NCBI RefSeq assembly: GCF_042140125.1
Contig: NZ_CP159473.1
Source of the DNA: Rhodophyticola sp017644125
GTDB lineage: Bacteria; Pseudomonadota; Alphaproteobacteria; Rhodobacterales; Rhodobacteraceae
Length of the DNA: 64,000 nt
Direction: 5' to 3' (one strand)
In this document: in pieces, positions 60,617 to 64,000 of the stretch
Numbering within the stretch: position 1 is the stretch's first letter
How the letters are laid out: each line of letters opens with the position of its first letter
The notes under the pieces: generated by a model
The model's input: the letters and a program-made list of their open reading frames with translations, nothing else
Told to the model about the DNA's origin: nothing
Database searches by the model: none
Made by a program: the position numbers and the translations under genes

Positions 60617-61618
60617 TCAACCGGCCTCCTCTACCATTCGGCTGAGCGCTGCGACCTCTTCGGACAGCGGCGTGCTCGCGTCGATTAGAGGCGCAGTGGC
60701 CTCAGCGATCGTTGATTGAAGTGCCGCCTCCATGTCGGCTTCGAGCGGTATGACCTCGCCGCCATTGGCGACCCACGCCTCGGCGGCGCGGGTGACGTCG
60801 GCAGCGCCCCACTCCACCGCTTCCGCTTCGGTATCCCGTGCGACGCTTACGATTTGCGTGCGGACATCATCGGGAAGGCCGTTGAGCCAGCTTCGCGACG
60901 TTGCTACGGTCACGATCAGCGGCCAGCTATCGATCATCGTCATGTAGGATGCCGCGTCGTAGTAGCGAAACGCAGCGGCCACGGTAGGCGCGGAAATGAC
61001 TGCATCGATCGTTCCCGTCTGAAGCGCAGGCATGACTTCCGACAGCGGCATCGGCACCGGCGTCGCGCCGAGCGCACGCATCGGCTCGATCTGGAAAGGC
61101 GTGCCCAGAACGCGAATCTTCAGGCCGGACAGATCGTTCAGAGAGCGGATTGGTCGTTTCGAGATGATCGTGTTCGGGCTGTGCACGAAGGTCGAAATAG
61201 GTTCGATGTTCTGTGCATTGCCGAACGTGCGCACGCGCGACCGGAATTCCTCGCCTGCAAAAAGATCACGGGTTGCCTCCGGATCACGGAAAATCGTCGC
61301 AACGTCGAATACCTGAAAGCGCGGGTCCACCTGGCTTAGAAAGGCGGTGGCCGTGATGAAGCTCTCGATCGTACCGAACATGACGCCTTCGACCATGCGC
61401 GGGATTGGACCGAGTTGGCTCGCCGGATACAGTTCCACGGTGGTGGTGTCGCTAACGACTGCCAGCCGTTCGGCAAAGCGTTGCTGGTATTGATGCTGGA
61501 CGTCGTTGAGCGTCGCGGAGGCGAATTTGAGCGTTCGTTGCTGCGCTTGAGCCGGACCACCCAACATGAGAGCGGCGGCTCCTAGGCCCCCACCGAGAAC
61601 TTGTCGTCTGTTGAACAT
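60617..61618 (-). CDS. dctP: TRAP transporter substrate-binding protein (DctP-type)
   Basis: A 333-residue periplasmic binding protein. The Tat-like signal NRRQVLGGG at residues 3-11 ends near AQAQ. The mature part has the DctP fold, with the conserved Arg in LSGLKIRVLGTPF that binds substrate carboxylates. GGGAGGA precedes the ATG at 61618. A carboxylated aromatic such as gamma-resorcylate is the likely ligand, from context. Confidence 0.9.
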   Translation of the reverse strand: MFNRRQVLGGGLGAAALMLGGPAQAQQRTLKFASATLNDVQHQYQQRFAERLAVVSDTTTVELYPASQLGPIPRMVEGVMFGTIESFITATAFLSQVDPRFQVFDVATIFRDPEATRDLFAGEEFRSRVRTFGNAQNIEPISTFVHSPNTIISKRPIRSLNDLSGLKIRVLGTPFQIEPMRALGATPVPMPLSEVMPALQTGTIDAVISAPTVAAAFRYYDAASYMTMIDSWPLIVTVATSRSWLNGLPDDVRTQIVSVARDTEAEAVEWGAADVTRAAEAWVANGGEVIPLEADMEAALQSTIAEATAPLIDASTPLSEEVAALSRMVEEAG

Positions 61619-61638
61619 GATTTCCTCCCTGTGATTGT

Positions 61639-62937
61639 TCAATGTACCGGTTGGTCGAACAGCATCGCGGGCAGCGTCGTCGAAAGCGCCGGAATGTAGG
61701 TGACGATGGCGAGCCCCAGAATCTGGACGGCAAGCACTGGAACGACCCCGCGCAGAATTGTGCCAAGCGAAAGGCCGAGCGCGCCCTGAGTCACGAACAG
61801 GCTCAACCCGAAAGGCGGTGTGAGAAGCCCGATAGCGAGGTTGAGGGTCATCACGATCCCGAAATGGACCAGATCGACGCCAGCCGCCGCCATAACTGGC
61901 GCCAGAAGCGGTGTCACCACGAGGATCGCGGCAATCGGATCGAGGATCGCGCCCAGCAGAAGCAGCGCCACATTGACGAGAAGAAGCAGGGCCAAGGGTG
62001 ACAGGCCGGCGGCGGTAATCCCGTTGGCAATTTCCTGCGGCACCTGATTGATCGTCAGTACCCAGGAGAAGACCCCCGCTGCAGCAACGATGATCATGAC
62101 CTGCGCGGTTAAAAACGCCGTGCGCTCGGCGCAGGCGAGCACGTCGCGCCAGCCAAGATCTCTGTAGACAACACAGGCGACGAATGCGGCAGCCATGCAG
62201 GCCATCCCCGCAGCTTCTGTCGGCGAGAACACGCCGCCATAAATGCCGCCAAGGATGATGGCGGCGGGCATCAGTGCAAAGGCCGCCCGCCGCAGGGCGA
62301 TTGTAAGTGCATTCCAGCAAAAGGGACGCCCGTCACGTATCCCGTGGCGCCTCGTCTGGAACAGCACCAGCGCGCACATCAGACCACCAATCACGAGACC
62401 GGGCAGAATGCCGGCCGCGAACAGGCGGGGCACGGACTCATTTGCGGCCACGCCGTAGACGATCAGCGGGATCGACGGCGGGATCAGGACACCGATCGTG
62501 CCGGCAGAAGCCAACAATCCAGCGGAGACGTGGTCCGGGTAGCGAGCGGTCCGCAGCGTCGGAAGCATCAGACGGCCAACTGTTGCAACCGTTGCCGGCG
62601 CCGAGCCCGAAATCGCTCCAAAGAGTGTGGTGGTCGCGACCGTGGTAAATCCGATTTTTCCGCGGACAGGCCCCGTGCCCTCATCAACCAAATCGACGAT
62701 GCGGCGCGCAACGGAACCGCGAGCCATGAGTTCCCCGGCGAAGATGAAAAACGGGATCGCGAGCAGGGCGAAGGACTCGAGCGAACCAAACATCGCCTGA
62801 TGCAGGGCCGCTACCGGAATGTCGGAAAAGAGAATGAGCGTGACCGCTGCGGTGCCGAGCAATACCACGAAGATCGGCATGCCACCCGCCAGCATCACCG
62901 CGGGGAACACCGCAAGAGAAATGGTAGCACCCGTCAC
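61639..62937 (-). CDS. dctM: TRAP transporter large permease (DctM-type)
   Basis: A 432-residue membrane protein with about 12 helices, beginning MTGATISLAVFPAVMLAGGM, with FFIFAGELMARG and the conserved SGSAPATVATVG and IPPSIPLIVYG loops of the DctM core. It couples substrate uptake to a sodium or proton gradient. It overlaps dctQ by ATGA. Confidence 0.93.
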   Translation of the reverse strand: MTGATISLAVFPAVMLAGGMPIFVVLLGTAAVTLILFSDIPVAALHQAMFGSLESFALLAIPFFIFAGELMARGSVARRIVDLVDEGTGPVRGKIGFTTVATTTLFGAISGSAPATVATVGRLMLPTLRTARYPDHVSAGLLASAGTIGVLIPPSIPLIVYGVAANESVPRLFAAGILPGLVIGGLMCALVLFQTRRHGIRDGRPFCWNALTIALRRAAFALMPAAIILGGIYGGVFSPTEAAGMACMAAAFVACVVYRDLGWRDVLACAERTAFLTAQVMIIVAAAGVFSWVLTINQVPQEIANGITAAGLSPLALLLLVNVALLLLGAILDPIAAILVVTPLLAPVMAAAGVDLVHFGIVMTLNLAIGLLTPPFGLSLFVTQGALGLSLGTILRGVVPVLAVQILGLAIVTYIPALSTTLPAMLFDQPVH

Positions 62938-63494
62938 GTGTCGTCTCCACTGTTGTCATCGTTATTGCTGCGGAGGCAAATCCAGACCGCGATGGCGGCG
63001 GTCGCTGCAAGGCCGAGTGCAGCGATGCCGTGCGGCAACCACATCGGGATATTGGCGGACAGGCTGCGCTGGCCGAAACCCTGAAGTTGCAACGAAATGG
63101 AGGTCGCAATCCACGAGACGAAACCGGCCACCAGAGCGAGGATCAGCCACTCGAGGCGCCGCATCCAACGCCGGAACTGGTCGGGTGCGAGATCGGCCAT
63201 CATACTCATACGCAAGTGTGCATCGCGCGCCGTAACGATGATAATGCCGACAAAGACTATACCGATCATCAGATAGATTAGGGTTTCATCAGCGCCCACA
63301 ATGGCGTTCCCCAGCAAATAGCGCCCTACGATGTTCGCAAAATTCAGCAGCACCGCTGCAATTACAGCGAGACCGAGCAGAGTTTCGATCACCGAAGTCG
63401 CTGAGCGAAACAGGCGCGTGATGGTTGACGGTCGGCTTGCCTCTTGTTGCAAGCCCGAACGGCGATCCTCGCTGGACGACATGGTAGTATCCAT
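62934..63494 (-). CDS. dctQ: TRAP transporter small permease (DctQ-type)
   Basis: A small four-helix membrane subunit (186 residues from the ATG at 63494) with NFANIVGRYLLGNAIVGADE and VTARDAHLRM, both typical of DctQ. A GTG at 63512 overlapping the decarboxylase stop is an alternative start. It clamps DctM and is needed for transport. Confidence 0.9.
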   Translation of the reverse strand: MDTTMSSSEDRRSGLQQEASRPSTITRLFRSATSVIETLLGLAVIAAVLLNFANIVGRYLLGNAIVGADETLIYLMIGIVFVGIIIVTARDAHLRMSMMADLAPDQFRRWMRRLEWLILALVAGFVSWIATSISLQLQGFGQRSLSANIPMWLPHGIAALGLAATAAIAVWICLRSNNDDNSGDDT

Positions 63495-63508
63495 CGCTCG
63501 ACAACGGC

Positions 63509-64000
63509 TCACTCTGCAGCGCGAAGATTAGAACCAGTATCGCGAAGAGTTTCCTGCAGACGGAATAGTTCAAGTGCGTTCTGGCGGCCAATCTTGAGGC
63601 GATCGCGTTCGCTGATACTGGTCGCATCGAACCAATCAGCCGCGTGATCCACGTTCTCAAATGGCCAATCTGTGGAGAAGAGGATCCGATCGGAGCCGAT
63701 CTCTAGAATAGCGTCAATGAGGGTTTGGGTCCGGAAATTCCCCGAAGTCGTGATGTAGAAGTTCTCATTGAAGTAACTGGCGATCTTCCGTTTCGCAGGA
63801 TACTTCGGCGTCGTCTCGACCCAGGCGTTCCGGTGGTCAATACGCCACATGGAATAGGGCAGCCCTTCCCCCATGTGTCCAAGGATGATCTGAAGGCCCG
63901 GGAATTCGTCGAAAAGGCCAGACCCCATCAATCGTAACGCATGGACTGCGGTTTCCTGGCCGAAAGCCCATGTGGGACCCATCAACCATTCGTGCCCGGC
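63509..64000 (-). CDS. Gamma-resorcylate decarboxylase (partial)
   Basis: The visible 163 C-terminal residues belong to the amidohydrolase-2 family, closest to gamma-resorcylate (2,6-dihydroxybenzoate) decarboxylase. Key parts are MGPTWAFGQETAVHALRLMG, ILGHMGEGLPYSMWRIDHRN (metal-site His) and ILFSTDWPFEN (catalytic Asp). It should remove CO2 to give resorcinol. The 5' part lies beyond the window. It leads the operon with the TRAP genes directly downstream. Confidence 0.88.
   Translation of the reverse strand, partial: AGHEWLMGPTWAFGQETAVHALRLMGSGLFDEFPGLQIILGHMGEGLPYSMWRIDHRNAWVETTPKYPAKRKIASYFNENFYITTSGNFRTQTLIDAILEIGSDRILFSTDWPFENVDHAADWFDATSISERDRLKIGRQNALELFRLQETLRDTGSNLRAAE

Noticed and set aside
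37394..64000. CRISPR array search in the accessory region
   Set aside because: No regularly spaced direct repeats or cas genes were seen.

Overview
The window is chromosomal DNA from an alphaproteobacterium, most likely of the order Rhodobacterales. The reasons are the 16S rRNA with its CCTCCTTTCT 3' end, the ribosomal RNA operon order 16S-tRNA-Ile-tRNA-Ala-23S-5S-tRNA-fMet, and the Rhodobacterales-type core genes. These include DinB with a cysteine-rich N-terminal extension, the SPFH/NfeD pair, and a divergent transport cluster beside a PAS histidine kinase. The left half is a GC-rich, tightly packed core genome. The right half, from about 37.4 kb, is a mosaic of mobile and transferred DNA.

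Core part, 1 to 29.7 kb. A minus-strand hybrid histidine kinase, cut by the window edge and broken by a frameshift, diverges from a ten-member plus-strand cluster. That cluster holds a long-chain acyl-CoA ligase, a complete branched-chain-type ABC importer with two small membrane proteins set between its subunits, an App1-like phosphatase and a second AMP-forming ligase. Then come an EF-hand protein, a secreted protein with a catalytically dead caspase-like domain and peptidoglycan-binding repeats, a DUF4329 protein, cobQ, rpmJ, tRNA-Val, an N-formylglutamate amidohydrolase, dinB, the SPFH/NfeD pair, pyrF, a decayed WYL-type regulator, clpB behind a heat-shock promoter, two fasciclin proteins, a glutamate synthase-like flavoprotein and msrPQ.

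rRNA part, 29.7 to 37.4 kb. A complete rrn operon with promoter and boxA is followed by an IS3-family element (3-bp target duplication CGG) inserted between 5S and tRNA-fMet.

Accessory part, 37.4 to 56.5 kb. This holds a VOC protein, an MFS remnant, a LysR regulator, an orphan DUF3363 relaxase, and a frameshifted alpha/beta hydrolase with small secreted or unknown proteins. It also holds a Thr/Pro-repeat protein next to a two-partner-secretion outer-membrane protein cut by an ISKra4-like element. Last comes a striking mirror-image block: small LIGRQ-motif protein, toxin-antitoxin pair and large serine recombinase on the left, and the same kinds of genes in reverse order on the right, with the two recombinase genes overlapping tail to tail.

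Catabolic part, 56.5 to 64 kb, all minus strand. This is a gamma-resorcylate (2,6-dihydroxybenzoate) operon: decarboxylase, TRAP transporter (Q, M, P), FAD monooxygenase, a fused maleylacetate reductase/hydroxyquinol 1,2-dioxygenase, and a beta-keto acid cleavage enzyme. Together they could import gamma-resorcylate and convert it through resorcinol, hydroxyquinol, maleylacetate and 3-oxoadipate to succinyl-CoA and acetoacetate. Using the cleavage enzyme as the last step is the most novel pathway idea here.
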